Below are positions 1 to 9,064 of a DNA stretch of 64,000 bases, in pieces; position 1 is the stretch's first letter, and every line of letters starts with the position of its first letter. A program made the position numbers and the translations under genes. The notes below the pieces were generated by a model. That model did not search any database and had not been told where the DNA came from. It worked only from the letters and a program-made list of their open reading frames with translations. The stretch is from JBHGBM01 sp041946965 (GTDB taxonomy: Bacteria; Acidobacteriota; Terriglobia; Bryobacterales; Bryobacteraceae). The stretch is taken from contig JBHGBM010000015.1 in assembly GCA_041946965.1 (NCBI GenBank), positions 19,450-83,449 of the forward strand. Reading direction: 5' to 3'.

Positions 1-996
1 GGAAAGGCGTACGGCCGCATCAAGGCGCTGGAGCCTTACCTGGAAGGGGCGGCGCCGGTTTCCGAGGCGGCGCTGCTCATCAAGGGGCTTCCCATCGACA
101 GGGTGGCCGGAGAAGCGCTCTACGGCTGGGTGAAGCTGCTGACCGAGTGCCGCGTGCAGTTCGACGTCGTGGAACCCGATGCGCCGTGGGAGCGGTATGG
201 GCTGATCGTGGCGCCGGAGGACGTGGCTGTTGACGAAGCTCTCGCCCGCCGCCTGAGGGCATACGTTGCCAACGGCGGCGCGCTGGTGGTGTCAGACCGC
301 GCGGGCGTCTTGAACGGCGGAAGCTGGCTCGAAAGCTACGGCCTGTCCTACGCCGGACCCTCGTCATTCAAGCCGGCCTACATGATTCCCAAAGAGGCGT
401 TCACCGCCGGCATTCCCGCCTACGAGTACGCGCTTTATGAAGGCGCGTCGCAGTGGCGGGCCTCAGGAAAGGCCAGGGTGGTGGCGCAACTGGGCGAACC
501 CGCGTTCCAGCGCTCGCCCCAACACTACACCAGCCACCGCCAATCGCCCTTCGACCACGAGTCGCCGTATGCGGCGGTCGCGGTCAGCGGCAAGGCGGCG
601 TTGTTCGCTTTCCCGTTGGGATTGAGCTACTACACCGAAGGCTACTGGGTGTACCGGAGCGCGCTCCGCCACGCGCTCGAAACCGTGCTGCCCGAGCAGA
701 TGATCCGCAGCGACGCGCCCGTGAGCGTGGAACTCGCGCTGACCGCGCAGAAGTCGCGTTACCTCGTGCACGTCGTGAACTGGTGCGCGAACCGCGGCAC
801 GCCCAGGCACCCGGTCTTTTATGAAGAGCCCTACCCGCTCACGGGAGCGAAGGTGACCTTGAACCTGCCGGTAAGCGGCGCAACGGTGCGCGCCGTGGCC
901 GCCGGCATCGACCTCAAAGCCAGAAAGACGCCGGGCGGCGTCGAGGTCGCCGTGCCGCCCGTGAAGGTTCACGAGATCCTGGTCTTCCAGCGCTGA
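1..996 (+). CDS. Beta-galactosidase-like protein, C-terminal part (5' truncated by window edge)
   Basis: The reading frame is open from base 1, so the N-terminus lies outside the window; the GTG at 103 is internal. The visible 331 residues contain a class-I glutamine-amidotransferase-like Rossmann region (YGLIVAPEDVAVDE followed by YVANGGALVVSDR) of the type found as the trimerisation domain of GH42 beta-galactosidases, then a beta-rich C-terminal tail. No glycosidase catalytic residues are in the visible part, so the activity cannot be read. It ends 7 bp before the URO-D-like gene and is probably co-transcribed with it. The family assignment rests on the fold-like motif order only; a hypothetical glycoside hydrolase of another family with the same accessory domain is possible. 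Confidence 0.55.
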   Translation, partial: GKAYGRIKALEPYLEGAAPVSEAALLIKGLPIDRVAGEALYGWVKLLTECRVQFDVVEPDAPWERYGLIVAPEDVAVDEALARRLRAYVANGGALVVSDRAGVLNGGSWLESYGLSYAGPSSFKPAYMIPKEAFTAGIPAYEYALYEGASQWRASGKARVVAQLGEPAFQRSPQHYTSHRQSPFDHESPYAAVAVSGKAALFAFPLGLSYYTEGYWVYRSALRHALETVLPEQMIRSDAPVSVELALTAQKSRYLVHVVNWCANRGTPRHPVFYEEPYPLTGAKVTLNLPVSGATVRAVAAGIDLKARKTPGGVEVAVPPVKVHEILVFQR

Positions 997-1003
997 GGAT
1001 CCG

Positions 1004-2158
1004 ATGGCTGCCAGACCTGTAAACACCCTCCGTAAAGTCGAACGGCTGCGCCGCGCGCTGCGGCACGAGGAACCGGACCGCGTGCCCATCAGCGACTTCT
1101 TCTGGGGCGGTTTCACCCGGCGCTGGCGCCGCGAGTTGAACCTGCCGGACGATGCCGATCCGTACCGGCACTACGATCTCGATTTCGTGGTCACGATCCC
1201 CAATATGGACCCGTGGATCCGGCCGTTCGAGACGATTCGGGAAAGCGATGCCGAAGTGGTGGTCAGAACCGGCTTCGGCGCCGTGATGCGGAAGCGCTTC
1301 GACCTGCCCATGCCGGAGATGCTGGCATGGGAGGTCGATGACTTCGCCAAACTGGAGCGCGTCGAGTTCGACGACCCTCGCGACCCCCGCCGTTTCCACG
1401 ATGCCGGCGACAACCAGATCGCAGGCGTCGGGGACGGTTTCGAGCGCCACTCGCCTCCCTGGATCCAAACCGTGCAATCCCAGTGGAACGATTTCGCGGT
1501 ATTCGGCAGCATGATCGAAGCCAGCGAGTGCCTCACGCGCCTGGCGGGCCAGCAGAACGCCATGTTGTGGATGGCGGAATACCCGGAACGCATGGGCGCG
1601 GTGGTCAACCGCATCGGGGAGCACTACCTGGAATGCGCCCGGGCGGCCATGGACGCCGGGCGGGGCCGGCTGGACGGCTTCGTAATCTGGGGCGACGTGG
1701 CCTACAAGCGAAGCACGTTCATGGCTCCGCGGTATTGGCGGGAGTATTTCAAGCCGTGGGTGGCCCGCATGGTCGAGCAGGCGCACGCGCGGGGCCTGAT
1801 GGTCATTTACCACGGCTGCGGAAACGTGAAGGCGATCCTTCCCGACTTCATTGAAATCGGGGTGGACGGCTACAATCCTCTGGAAGCCAAGGCCGGGCTC
1901 GACGTGGTGGAATTGCGGCGGCAGTATGGCCACCGGATCGCCTTTTGCGGCAACAGCGACATCACCATCTGGGAGACGGGCGACCCGGAGCGGATCCGGC
2001 GCGAGGTGCTGCGAAAGCTGGATGCCGCCCGCGGCGGCGGCTACGTATTCATGTCGGACCACTCCGTCAGCAGTTCCGTCTCTGGTCCCGCCTACGACTC
2101 GATCGTAAAGCTCGTGCGCGAATACGGCCGCTACCCGTTGCCGCGCGAACCGATGTAG
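1004..2158 (+). CDS. Uroporphyrinogen decarboxylase / MtaA-like methyltransferase family protein
   Basis: A 384-residue protein of the URO-D superfamily (COG0407). It carries the zinc-binding pattern of the corrinoid-dependent methyltransferase branch: H270-x-C272 in YHGCGNVKAI and a later Cys315 in IAFCGNSDI. True HemE lacks this and is usually about 350 residues. In known family members (MtaA, MtbA, CmuA type) the zinc activates a thiol acceptor for a methyl group carried on cobalamin. Here no corrinoid protein or activase is adjacent, so the substrate is unknown. An ATG start with GAGG a few bases upstream fits. Such orphan URO-D-like proteins are common beside sugar-degradation genes in Acidobacteriota and Planctomycetota, and the role there is unproven. 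Confidence 0.8.
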   Translation: MAARPVNTLRKVERLRRALRHEEPDRVPISDFFWGGFTRRWRRELNLPDDADPYRHYDLDFVVTIPNMDPWIRPFETIRESDAEVVVRTGFGAVMRKRFDLPMPEMLAWEVDDFAKLERVEFDDPRDPRRFHDAGDNQIAGVGDGFERHSPPWIQTVQSQWNDFAVFGSMIEASECLTRLAGQQNAMLWMAEYPERMGAVVNRIGEHYLECARAAMDAGRGRLDGFVIWGDVAYKRSTFMAPRYWREYFKPWVARMVEQAHARGLMVIYHGCGNVKAILPDFIEIGVDGYNPLEAKAGLDVVELRRQYGHRIAFCGNSDITIWETGDPERIRREVLRKLDAARGGGYVFMSDHSVSSSVSGPAYDSIVKLVREYGRYPLPREPM

Positions 2159-2185
2159 TATTCTTGATGCTCGAAGGAGGCTGAA

Positions 2186-5100
2186 ATGCGCGCGTACGCC
2201 GCCGCTCTCGGCGCCACCACTCTATTGCTTCCCGCACTGATCTTCGGCCAGGCGATAACCGCCACAGTGACAGGCACGGTAAGCGATCCCACCGGAGCCG
2301 TGGTTCCGAACGCCCGGGTGGTGATCCACAACCGGCAGACCAATCAGAACCGCGAGGCCGTAACCGGCAGCCTGGGAACCTACGAGTTCGCCTACCTGCC
2401 CGTCGGCGTGTACAGCCTTACCGCGACGGCGCCCGGATTTCAGGCGCTGGAAGTGAACGCTTTCGCGCTGGCCGTGGACCAGGTGGCCCGCCTGGATCTC
2501 AAGCTCGCGGTCGGTCCGACGACCGACCGCATCGAGGTGACCGCCGCCGCGGTGGGGCTGCAAACGGAGAATGCCACGGTCGGCACCGTGATCGACGCGC
2601 GGCAGGTCGTCGAACTGCCGCTCAACGGGCGCTCTTTCATCCAACTCGCGCAGCTCACCCCCGGAGTGAATCCGGGCACGCCCGGCTCCATCGCCGTGCG
2701 CCGCGCCCGAGGGTCCGTGGGGCAGGCGGTGGGCATGTCCGCAAACGGCGCGCGCGACACTCAGAACCGCTACTATTACGACGGCGTGGAGGCCATGGAT
2801 TACGACAGTTACGGCTTCAGCTTCTCGCCCTCCATCGACGCCATTCAGGAGTTCAAGGTCCAAAGCAGCACTTATTCGGCCGAAATCGGCGGTGCGCCCG
2901 GCGGCCAGATCAACCTCACCACCCGCAGCGGGACCAACGCGTTCCACGGCACCTTGTGGGAGTTCAACCGCAACGACGCATTCACCGCGCTTAACGCGTT
3001 CCAGGTGCGTTCGCCGGGCGCGAAACCGCCGCGGCTGAACCGGAACCAGTTCGGCGCCAACGCGGGCGCGCCGATCCGCATTCCGGGCGTGTACAACGGC
3101 CTGAACCGGTCCTTCTTCTTCTTCAACTGGGAGTCCGGGCGGCTGGTATCGGGCACCTTCGGGAGCCAGGTGCAGGTGCCCCCGGCGGCGGCGCGGACGG
3201 GCGACTTCTCTTCGTCGAGGGCCCGTATCTCCGATCCGCTCACCCGCCAGCCGTTCCCCGGCAATATCATTCCGGCCAGCCGCATCGCCAGCTATGCGTC
3301 GAAGTTTTTGACCGGCTTCGTGCCGCTGCCCAATGCCTCGCTGCCGGGCGTGAACTACACCGGGCCGGCCGCATCCGCACCCACCTACCAGGACCAGTAT
3401 ACCGGCCGCGTGGATCACACGATTTCCTCGCGCGACACCATTTTCGGCAGTTACATGTTCAACACCCAGGCCGACAAGGACGTTCCCACCTTCAGCTTCG
3501 ACTGGCGCCGCAACCGGGCGCGCACGCAGAACGCCAGCCTCACGGACGTACACATATTCTCGGCTTCGGTGGTGAACGAAACGCGGCTGGGATGGAACCG
3601 CATGTTCGAGCGGGAATCTTTCGGCAGCACCGGAGACCCGCAATACGACGTGGCCAACATCATCGGCATCGCCGGCGTCTCCAAGGATCCCCGCGACTAC
3701 GGCGCCCCCACGTTCACCGCGGGTTATCGCATGCCCACAACGCAGACCAACGGCCCGCGCGACCGCATGAACCAGGTATGGCAGATCGCCGATAACCTTT
3801 CGCTGCGCGGCGGCAAGCATGCGCTGAAGGCGGGCGCGCTGCTGGTCCGGCGCAACGTGAATTTCGATCAGGCCAACAATCCGCGCGGCACCTTCGTTTT
3901 CAACGGCAACGTCACGGCCATCGGCGGTTCCCCCACCCTGGACAACCAGTTCGCGGAGTTCCTGCTGGGGCTCGCCACCTCGGCGCAGATCAGCCCCGCC
4001 CGGCGCCTGGTGCGGCTCAACAACTGGTCCCAGGCCTACTACTTCCAGGACGACTGGAAGATCACGCGCTCCTTCGTATTGAACCTGGGCATGCGCTACG
4101 AGTATTTCCAGCCGTTCGCCGCCAGGGGAAAAAGCGTGAACTTCGCCCTCAACGGGTTCGTGATTTCCGGCCTCGTCTACCACGGCTTCCCCGATATTCC
4201 CGACACGCCGGGGTACCCGGCCGCGCTGGTATTCGGGGACAAAAAAAATTTCGGGCCGCGGATCGGGTTTGCCTGGAGCGTGCCGGGCATCCGCGACCTT
4301 GTGGTGCGGAGCGGGTATGGCATCTATTACGCTCCGGAAGTCTCCAATATCTTCACCAATATGACCGCGAACCCGCCCATCGTGGCGCGCTACTCTTTCA
4401 CCGGGACTCCCACGAACCCGATCTCCGTCCAGACCGCCTTCTCGCCTGCCGGTCTGCGGCAGGACGTCATCTCCACGGGCAACGGCCTGGATCCGAATTT
4501 CAAGAGCGCGTACACCCAGCAGTGGAACTTCACCCTCCAGAAAAGGCTGCCGCGCCAGATGTACCTGGACGTGGGTTACGTGGGTGCGAAAGGAACGCGC
4601 ATCGCCGCGATGCACCAGGCGAACCGGCCGATCGCCATCATCCCGGCGGGCCAGCCCATACCGCCCATCGCGCAGCGCCGCCCGTTCGCCGGATGGGACG
4701 CCGTCAACGTCGATAAGTCGGTCGGCAACTCCATCTATCACGCGCTACAGGTAAAGCTGGAGCGGCGCATCAGCCCCGGCCTTTCGATCCTGGGGTCCTA
4801 CACGTGGTCCAAGACGCTCGCCAACGCGGATTCCAGCGGGAACCTGGGCAGCGGTTCGTACAACGGCAACAACCAGAATTACATGGACGCGCGCGATGGG
4901 AGGTCCTATGCCGTGTTCGATATCCCGCAGCGCCTCTCCGCGGCCCTGATTTACGACGTGCCGCTGTTCCGCAATTCGCGAAGCCGCGCCCTCAAGGGAC
5001 TGCTCGGAGGCTGGCAACTGAGCGCCATCGTCACGGAACAGTCCGGCTTTGCGGCAACCATCTCGGGCGGGACCGATACCACCGGCACGGGTATCAACTC

Positions 5101-5473
5101 GAGGGTCAACGCGGTGTACGGGCAGAAGCCCATGCTCGCCCGGGGGGAACGCACGCGCGAGCGCTGGTTCAACACGGCCGCATTCGCGCCGCCGGTGAGC
5201 GGCAGTTTCGGCACCTCCGCGCGCAATCCGCTTCACCTCCCGGGGATGAATAACGTGGATGCCTCAGCCAGCAAGCACTTCGCCATCACCGAGCGCAACC
5301 GTGTGCAGATGCGGGTCGACTTCTTCAACGCGTTGAACCATGTGAATCTCGGCGCTCCAGGGCTCAACATTCGCGACCCGGCGACCTTCGGCCGCGTCAT
5401 CAGCACCTCGCAGTCCACCGGCATGCCGGGCGACGCACGCGTGGTACAGTTCGCGGTGAAATACATTTTTTGA
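2186..5473 (+). CDS. Oar-like TonB-dependent outer-membrane receptor
   Basis: A 1095-residue outer-membrane protein. A signal peptide (about residues 1-22, ending IFGQA) is followed by a carboxypeptidase-regulatory-like beta-sandwich (TGTVSDPTGAVVPNARV, about residues 28-110), a plug-like region (ELPLNGRSFIQLAQLTPG), and a long beta-barrel ending in the aromatic terminus KYIF expected for BAM-dependent insertion. A strong Shine-Dalgarno GAAGGAGG sits 6-7 bases before the ATG. Proteins of this architecture are expanded in Acidobacteriota and are assumed to import large or complex nutrients using TonB energy; no TonB box can be assigned with confidence. An A8 homopolymer at 4241-4248 lies inside the barrel. 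It directly precedes an SGNH hydrolase and a PIG-L deacetylase, which suggests carbohydrate or glycoconjugate substrates. Confidence 0.9.
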   Translation: MRAYAAALGATTLLLPALIFGQAITATVTGTVSDPTGAVVPNARVVIHNRQTNQNREAVTGSLGTYEFAYLPVGVYSLTATAPGFQALEVNAFALAVDQVARLDLKLAVGPTTDRIEVTAAAVGLQTENATVGTVIDARQVVELPLNGRSFIQLAQLTPGVNPGTPGSIAVRRARGSVGQAVGMSANGARDTQNRYYYDGVEAMDYDSYGFSFSPSIDAIQEFKVQSSTYSAEIGGAPGGQINLTTRSGTNAFHGTLWEFNRNDAFTALNAFQVRSPGAKPPRLNRNQFGANAGAPIRIPGVYNGLNRSFFFFNWESGRLVSGTFGSQVQVPPAAARTGDFSSSRARISDPLTRQPFPGNIIPASRIASYASKFLTGFVPLPNASLPGVNYTGPAASAPTYQDQYTGRVDHTISSRDTIFGSYMFNTQADKDVPTFSFDWRRNRARTQNASLTDVHIFSASVVNETRLGWNRMFERESFGSTGDPQYDVANIIGIAGVSKDPRDYGAPTFTAGYRMPTTQTNGPRDRMNQVWQIADNLSLRGGKHALKAGALLVRRNVNFDQANNPRGTFVFNGNVTAIGGSPTLDNQFAEFLLGLATSAQISPARRLVRLNNWSQAYYFQDDWKITRSFVLNLGMRYEYFQPFAARGKSVNFALNGFVISGLVYHGFPDIPDTPGYPAALVFGDKKNFGPRIGFAWSVPGIRDLVVRSGYGIYYAPEVSNIFTNMTANPPIVARYSFTGTPTNPISVQTAFSPAGLRQDVISTGNGLDPNFKSAYTQQWNFTLQKRLPRQMYLDVGYVGAKGTRIAAMHQANRPIAIIPAGQPIPPIAQRRPFAGWDAVNVDKSVGNSIYHALQVKLERRISPGLSILGSYTWSKTLANADSSGNLGSGSYNGNNQNYMDARDGRSYAVFDIPQRLSAALIYDVPLFRNSRSRALKGLLGGWQLSAIVTEQSGFAATISGGTDTTGTGINSRVNAVYGQKPMLARGERTRERWFNTAAFAPPVSGSFGTSARNPLHLPGMNNVDASASKHFAITERNRVQMRVDFFNALNHVNLGAPGLNIRDPATFGRVISTSQSTGMPGDARVVQFAVKYIF

Positions 5474-5474
5474 C

Positions 5475-6086
5475 ATGAAGCTCTCCCTCCTGCTCACGCT
5501 GGCCGCGGTTCCGGCCCTCTGCCAGCAGGCGCTGCCGCGCGTGCTGCTGATCGGCAGTTCCGTTTCGGTGGGGTACACGCCGCCGGTGCAGAAGCAACTC
5601 GCCGGAGAGGCGGAAGTGCATCGCATCCCGGGCATGGCGGGGACCACGGCCAATATCGTGCAGCATCTCGACGAATGGCTGGGAGATTCGCGCTGGGACG
5701 TCATCCATTTCACCTTCGGCCTTCGCGATCCCACGCGCCTTGCCGATGGAGAACTGGCCGTGCCGCTTCCGCAGTTCGAGCGGAACGTGGCGTGGATCGT
5801 GAAACGCCTGAGGGCCACCGGCGCGCGGCTGATCTGGGCTACCGCCACGCCGGTGCCGCGCGACGATCTCAAGCCGGTGCGCAAAACGGAGGATGTCCTG
5901 GCGTATAACGCCGCAGCGCGGGCCATCATGACGGCGAACGGCGTGGCGGTCAACGACCTGTACGCCTTTGCATTGCCGCGGTTGAAAACAATTCAAAGAC
6001 CCGATAACGTTCACTTCACGGAGCCGGGTTACGAGATTCTGGGAACGCAGGTTGCGGCGGCCATCCGCGCGCAACTGCGCCGGTAA
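5475..6086 (+). CDS. Secreted SGNH/GDSL-type hydrolase
   Basis: A 203-residue protein with a cleavable signal peptide (MKLSLLLTLAAVPALCQQ). It begins 1 bp after the stop of the receptor gene, so translation is probably coupled. Block I reads VLLIGSSVSVGY, with a serine in place of the usual Asp of GDSL and Ser29 as the likely nucleophile. Block V reads DNVHFTEPGYEILG, giving the catalytic Asp-x-x-His. A TATPVPR segment fits block III. Family members are esterases or acetyl-esterases acting on polysaccharides and lipids. The position after an outer-membrane receptor suggests deacetylation or de-esterification of an imported glycan in the periplasm. The substrate cannot be read from sequence. 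Confidence 0.8.
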   Translation: MKLSLLLTLAAVPALCQQALPRVLLIGSSVSVGYTPPVQKQLAGEAEVHRIPGMAGTTANIVQHLDEWLGDSRWDVIHFTFGLRDPTRLADGELAVPLPQFERNVAWIVKRLRATGARLIWATATPVPRDDLKPVRKTEDVLAYNAAARAIMTANGVAVNDLYAFALPRLKTIQRPDNVHFTEPGYEILGTQVAAAIRAQLRR

Positions 6087-6103
6087 AGAAAGGAGCATCC
6101 CTC

Positions 6104-6988
6104 ATGCGTTTTCGATTGGCGGCCGTTGTGCCGCTCACTGCCGCGCTGGCGGGCGCGCCGCAGTTTCAATTGCCGGCTACGGACGGCAAGGTGCGCGTGA
6201 TTGTCTTCGGGGCGCACCCGGACGATTGCGACACTACCGCCGGCGGAGTCGCCGCGAAGTACTCCAGGCTCGGTCACCACGTAAAGTTCGTGTCTCTGAC
6301 CACGGGTGACAACGGGCATTACGAGACCGGCGGCGGCGCGCTCGCCGTTCGCCGGAGGGCGGAAGCCGCCGAGGCCGGACGGCGCCTCGGCATCGAAAGT
6401 TACGAGGTTCTGGATAATCACAGCGGCGAGCTGCTGCCCACCCTCGAGATGCGCCGCGTGGTCGTGCGCAAGATCCGCGAGTGGCGGGCGGACCTCGTTA
6501 TGCTGCCGCGCCCCTGGGACTACCACCCCGACCACCGCGCCACCAGCCAACTGGTGCAGGATGCGGCTTACCTGGTCACGATCCCGTTCTACACCTCGGG
6601 CGTGCCGGCGCTGTTCAAGAACCCCGTTTTCCTGTTCGTGCAGGACCGCTTCACCCGTCCCACTCCGATTCGCTTCGACGTGGCCGTCCCGATTGACGAC
6701 GTGATTGACGCCAAGCTGGCCGCTCTGGACGCGCACACCTCGCAAATGTACGAGTGGCTTCCGTTCCAGGAGGGCATCCTGAAGCAGGTCCCCGCCGACC
6801 CGAAAGCGCGCCTTCCCTGGCTGCACAACCGGCGCTTCGGAAGGCCCATGCCGGCGGGCCTGCGCGAGGCGCTGAAGATCGCGCACGGCGCGCGGGCCGA
6901 TGCCATCCGTTACGCCGAGGGCTTCGAAATCTGCGAGCTCGGACGTCAGCCAGCCCCCGAGGAGCTGCGGAAGCTGTTCCCCTTCTGA
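6104..6988 (+). CDS. PIG-L (LmbE) family deacetylase, exported
   Basis: A 294-residue metal-dependent N-deacetylase-like protein. After a short signal peptide (MRFRLAAVVPLTAALAGAP) comes the defining zinc motif FGAHPDDCDTTAGG, and later DYHPDHRATSQLV supplies the third metal ligand. In this family (N-acetylglucosaminyl-phosphatidylinositol and MshB-like deacetylases) zinc is held by His-Asp-His and a neighbouring Asp acts as base. Substrates are N-acetyl sugars. An AAGGAG Shine-Dalgarno lies before the ATG. It is the third gene of the receptor, SGNH, deacetylase run, which would fit removal of acetyl groups from an amino-sugar polymer. The specific substrate is inferred only from context. Confidence 0.85.
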   Translation: MRFRLAAVVPLTAALAGAPQFQLPATDGKVRVIVFGAHPDDCDTTAGGVAAKYSRLGHHVKFVSLTTGDNGHYETGGGALAVRRRAEAAEAGRRLGIESYEVLDNHSGELLPTLEMRRVVVRKIREWRADLVMLPRPWDYHPDHRATSQLVQDAAYLVTIPFYTSGVPALFKNPVFLFVQDRFTRPTPIRFDVAVPIDDVIDAKLAALDAHTSQMYEWLPFQEGILKQVPADPKARLPWLHNRRFGRPMPAGLREALKIAHGARADAIRYAEGFEICELGRQPAPEELRKLFPF

Positions 6989-7145
6989 GCCGGCCCCGGT
7001 TCAGCGGCATCTGGAAACGGCCGGCGTGGGTTTCGGCGTGAAGGGCGCCGCCTCAACGAACCTACGCTTTGGGCCGTCCGGCTGGCCGGCGGGGCGGCGC
7101 ACGCAATTTGACGCGCCGCTGATATACGATGTTTACGGTGCCGGA

Positions 7146-7952
7146 ATGGTCATCGACTTTCACTCCCACTTTCCCAAACAGGACCGCTTCGCGGAAAGGC
7201 TGGTGGATCTGCTGCCCGCCGCCGGGATCGATACGATCTGTTTGTGCTCGGCGGGCGAAGAATTCGGCCATGCACCGAACGAAGAGATCCTCGCCGCGGC
7301 CGCGAAGCATCCCAGGCAGATCGTCGCGCTGGCGCTGGTGCGGCTCGGAATCGATCCGCCGGAGGTGGTGACGAGGTACGCGGCCGAGGGTTACCGCGGG
7401 TTCAAAATCACCAATCCCCGCGCGGCATACGACACCGAAGCCTTTTTTCCGGTCTACGAACGCATGGAAGAGACCGGCCTGCCGCTGCTGGCGCACACCG
7501 GGATCCTCATGGGCGTCCGTGTGCCCAGGGGCGTCAGGGTCAACTCCAACTGGATGCGGCCCATCTGCCTGGATCCCGTGGTGCGAAGTTTCCCGGGGCT
7601 GAACGTGGTGGGAGCGCACATGGGCGTGCCCTGGCACGAGGAAGCCAGCATGATGGCGCGCATGCACCGCAACTTCTACCTGGACCTGACGGGCGCGCAT
7701 TGGGGCGGATGGCGCGTGAACAAGACACCGGAGTTCTACCGTTACCACTTCTTCTGGCCCGGCGCCTGGGACAAGGTCGTGTTCGGCACCGACATCCTGG
7801 GGCTCGAAGAACTGGTCCCCTCCAGGCAGTACCATGACAAGATGATCGAGAGCCTGGACCTGCCGCGCGAAACCGTGGAGAAGATTTACGGAGGAACCGC
7901 GGCGCGGCTCCTGGGACTTGATGCGAATTCGGCGAAAGAGGCAATCCTTTGA
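7146..7952 (+). CDS. Amidohydrolase family 2 (TIM-barrel metal hydrolase)
   Basis: A 268-residue TIM-barrel hydrolase of the amidohydrolase-2 type. The first metal motif is at the very N-terminus (DFHSHF, His6 and His8), followed by LLAHTGIL, HMGVPWHEEA and VFGTDILG, giving the His/His/Asp set expected for a mononuclear member. The upstream in-frame sequence back to 6900 overlaps the preceding gene and looks non-coding in composition, so ATG 7146, directly before the HxH strand, is chosen. Relatives hydrolyse lactones or decarboxylate ring acids. Being first in the sugar cluster it could open a lactone made by the following dehydrogenase (inference). Its TGA overlaps the ATG of the next gene. 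Confidence 0.8.
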   Translation: MVIDFHSHFPKQDRFAERLVDLLPAAGIDTICLCSAGEEFGHAPNEEILAAAAKHPRQIVALALVRLGIDPPEVVTRYAAEGYRGFKITNPRAAYDTEAFFPVYERMEETGLPLLAHTGILMGVRVPRGVRVNSNWMRPICLDPVVRSFPGLNVVGAHMGVPWHEEASMMARMHRNFYLDLTGAHWGGWRVNKTPEFYRYHFFWPGAWDKVVFGTDILGLEELVPSRQYHDKMIESLDLPRETVEKIYGGTAARLLGLDANSAKEAIL

Positions 7953-9064
7953 TGCACGACATGACCAGAAGAGATGCGATCCACGCAGGCATTGGCACGC
8001 TCGGCGCAACCGCGGCGCAGGCACAGGATGGTCCCGTGCGGGTGGGGATCGTCGGCATCGGCAACCGTTCCAAGGCGCACTGGGGAGCGTTGGCCAAGAT
8101 GTCCGAAGCGAAAATGGTGGCGCTCGCCGACCTTGAATCGCAGCGCATGAAAGCGGTGGACGAGAAACTGGGGATCAAGACGGCGCACTACACCGACTAC
8201 CAGGAGATGCTGAAGGACAAGAACGTCCAGGTGGTCGCGATCGTCACCCCCGGCTACCTGCACAAGGATATGGCCGTCGCGGCGATGCGCGCGGGCAAGG
8301 ACGTCATGCTGGAAAAGCCTTTCGGCATCAACTACCGCGAGGCGCTGGAGATTCAGCGCGAGGCCAAACGCACGGGACGGGTGCTCGCGGTGTGCATGCA
8401 GCGCCGGTACTCCGTGCCCGACGCCACTACGCGCTGGGCCATCGAGCAGGGCCGCATCGGCGCGATCCGGCTGATCGATTGCACCGAGCTGCGCGGCGAC
8501 TGGTTTGCCGGAGGCTGGCAGTACACCGACCCGAAGACCGGCGCGAAAAAGAACTGGCGCATGGTGAAGGCCGCGGCGGGTTCGACCGAACTGGAGTTTT
8601 CCGTGCACGCCTTCGCGGAGATCGCCTCCCTGGTGAAGTCCCCGCTGGCGCGCCTCTCGGCCACCGGCGGCGTGGTGCACTACAAGGACCGCGATACGCG
8701 CGACGTCTCGTCGCTGATCGCGGACTTCGCCAACGGCGTCCGGCTGAATTACTCGTTCTCCTGTTTCGCCGCGGGCGGCGGCAACAGCTTCACGGTGGTC
8801 GGCGACAACGGCGTTCTCACGCGGGAGAGGGGCAAGATCCTGATCTCGACGGGGCGCGGTGCGCCACAGGCTGTGGAAGCTCCCCCGGGCATCTCGCGCG
8901 AAGACGCCGAGATCCAGCTTTATCGCGACCTCTTCAAGAGCATGCGGGACCGGTCGCAGCCCGCGCTCGGGCCGGACGCGGCCATGGAGCCGGCCAAGAT
9001 CGCCTTCGCGGCGGAGATCAGCATCACGGAGAACCGCATCGTCACGGCCCGGGATTTCGCGTGA
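7952..9064 (+). CDS. Gfo/Idh/MocA family oxidoreductase with Tat signal
   Basis: A 370-residue NAD(P)-dependent sugar or cyclitol dehydrogenase. The N-terminus MHDMTRRDAIHAGIGT resembles a twin-arginine signal and is followed by the nucleotide-binding motif VRVGIVGIGNRSKAHWG. The conserved EKP motif (MLEKPFGIN) and the C-terminal alpha/beta substrate domain are present. ATG 7952 overlaps the preceding stop; a TTG three bases upstream is less likely. In this family a Lys and His act in hydride transfer at a sugar carbon. Periplasmic Gfo/Idh proteins with tightly bound cofactor are known (glucose-fructose oxidoreductase), so export with cofactor is plausible. The coupled downstream kinase suggests it works on a sugar of this cluster. 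Confidence 0.88.
   Translation: MHDMTRRDAIHAGIGTLGATAAQAQDGPVRVGIVGIGNRSKAHWGALAKMSEAKMVALADLESQRMKAVDEKLGIKTAHYTDYQEMLKDKNVQVVAIVTPGYLHKDMAVAAMRAGKDVMLEKPFGINYREALEIQREAKRTGRVLAVCMQRRYSVPDATTRWAIEQGRIGAIRLIDCTELRGDWFAGGWQYTDPKTGAKKNWRMVKAAAGSTELEFSVHAFAEIASLVKSPLARLSATGGVVHYKDRDTRDVSSLIADFANGVRLNYSFSCFAAGGGNSFTVVGDNGVLTRERGKILISTGRGAPQAVEAPPGISREDAEIQLYRDLFKSMRDRSQPALGPDAAMEPAKIAFAAEISITENRIVTARDFA

Noticed and set aside
2222..4741. Long open frame (839 codons) on the minus strand, antisense to the first Oar-like receptor
   Set aside because: It has no recognisable domains, and its composition (His, Arg, Gly and Val rich) is that of an antisense shadow of GC-rich coding sequence.
6900..7145. 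Longer N-terminus for the amidohydrolase
   Set aside because: The extension overlaps the PIG-L gene and is unlike the family; the first metal motif starts directly after ATG 7146.
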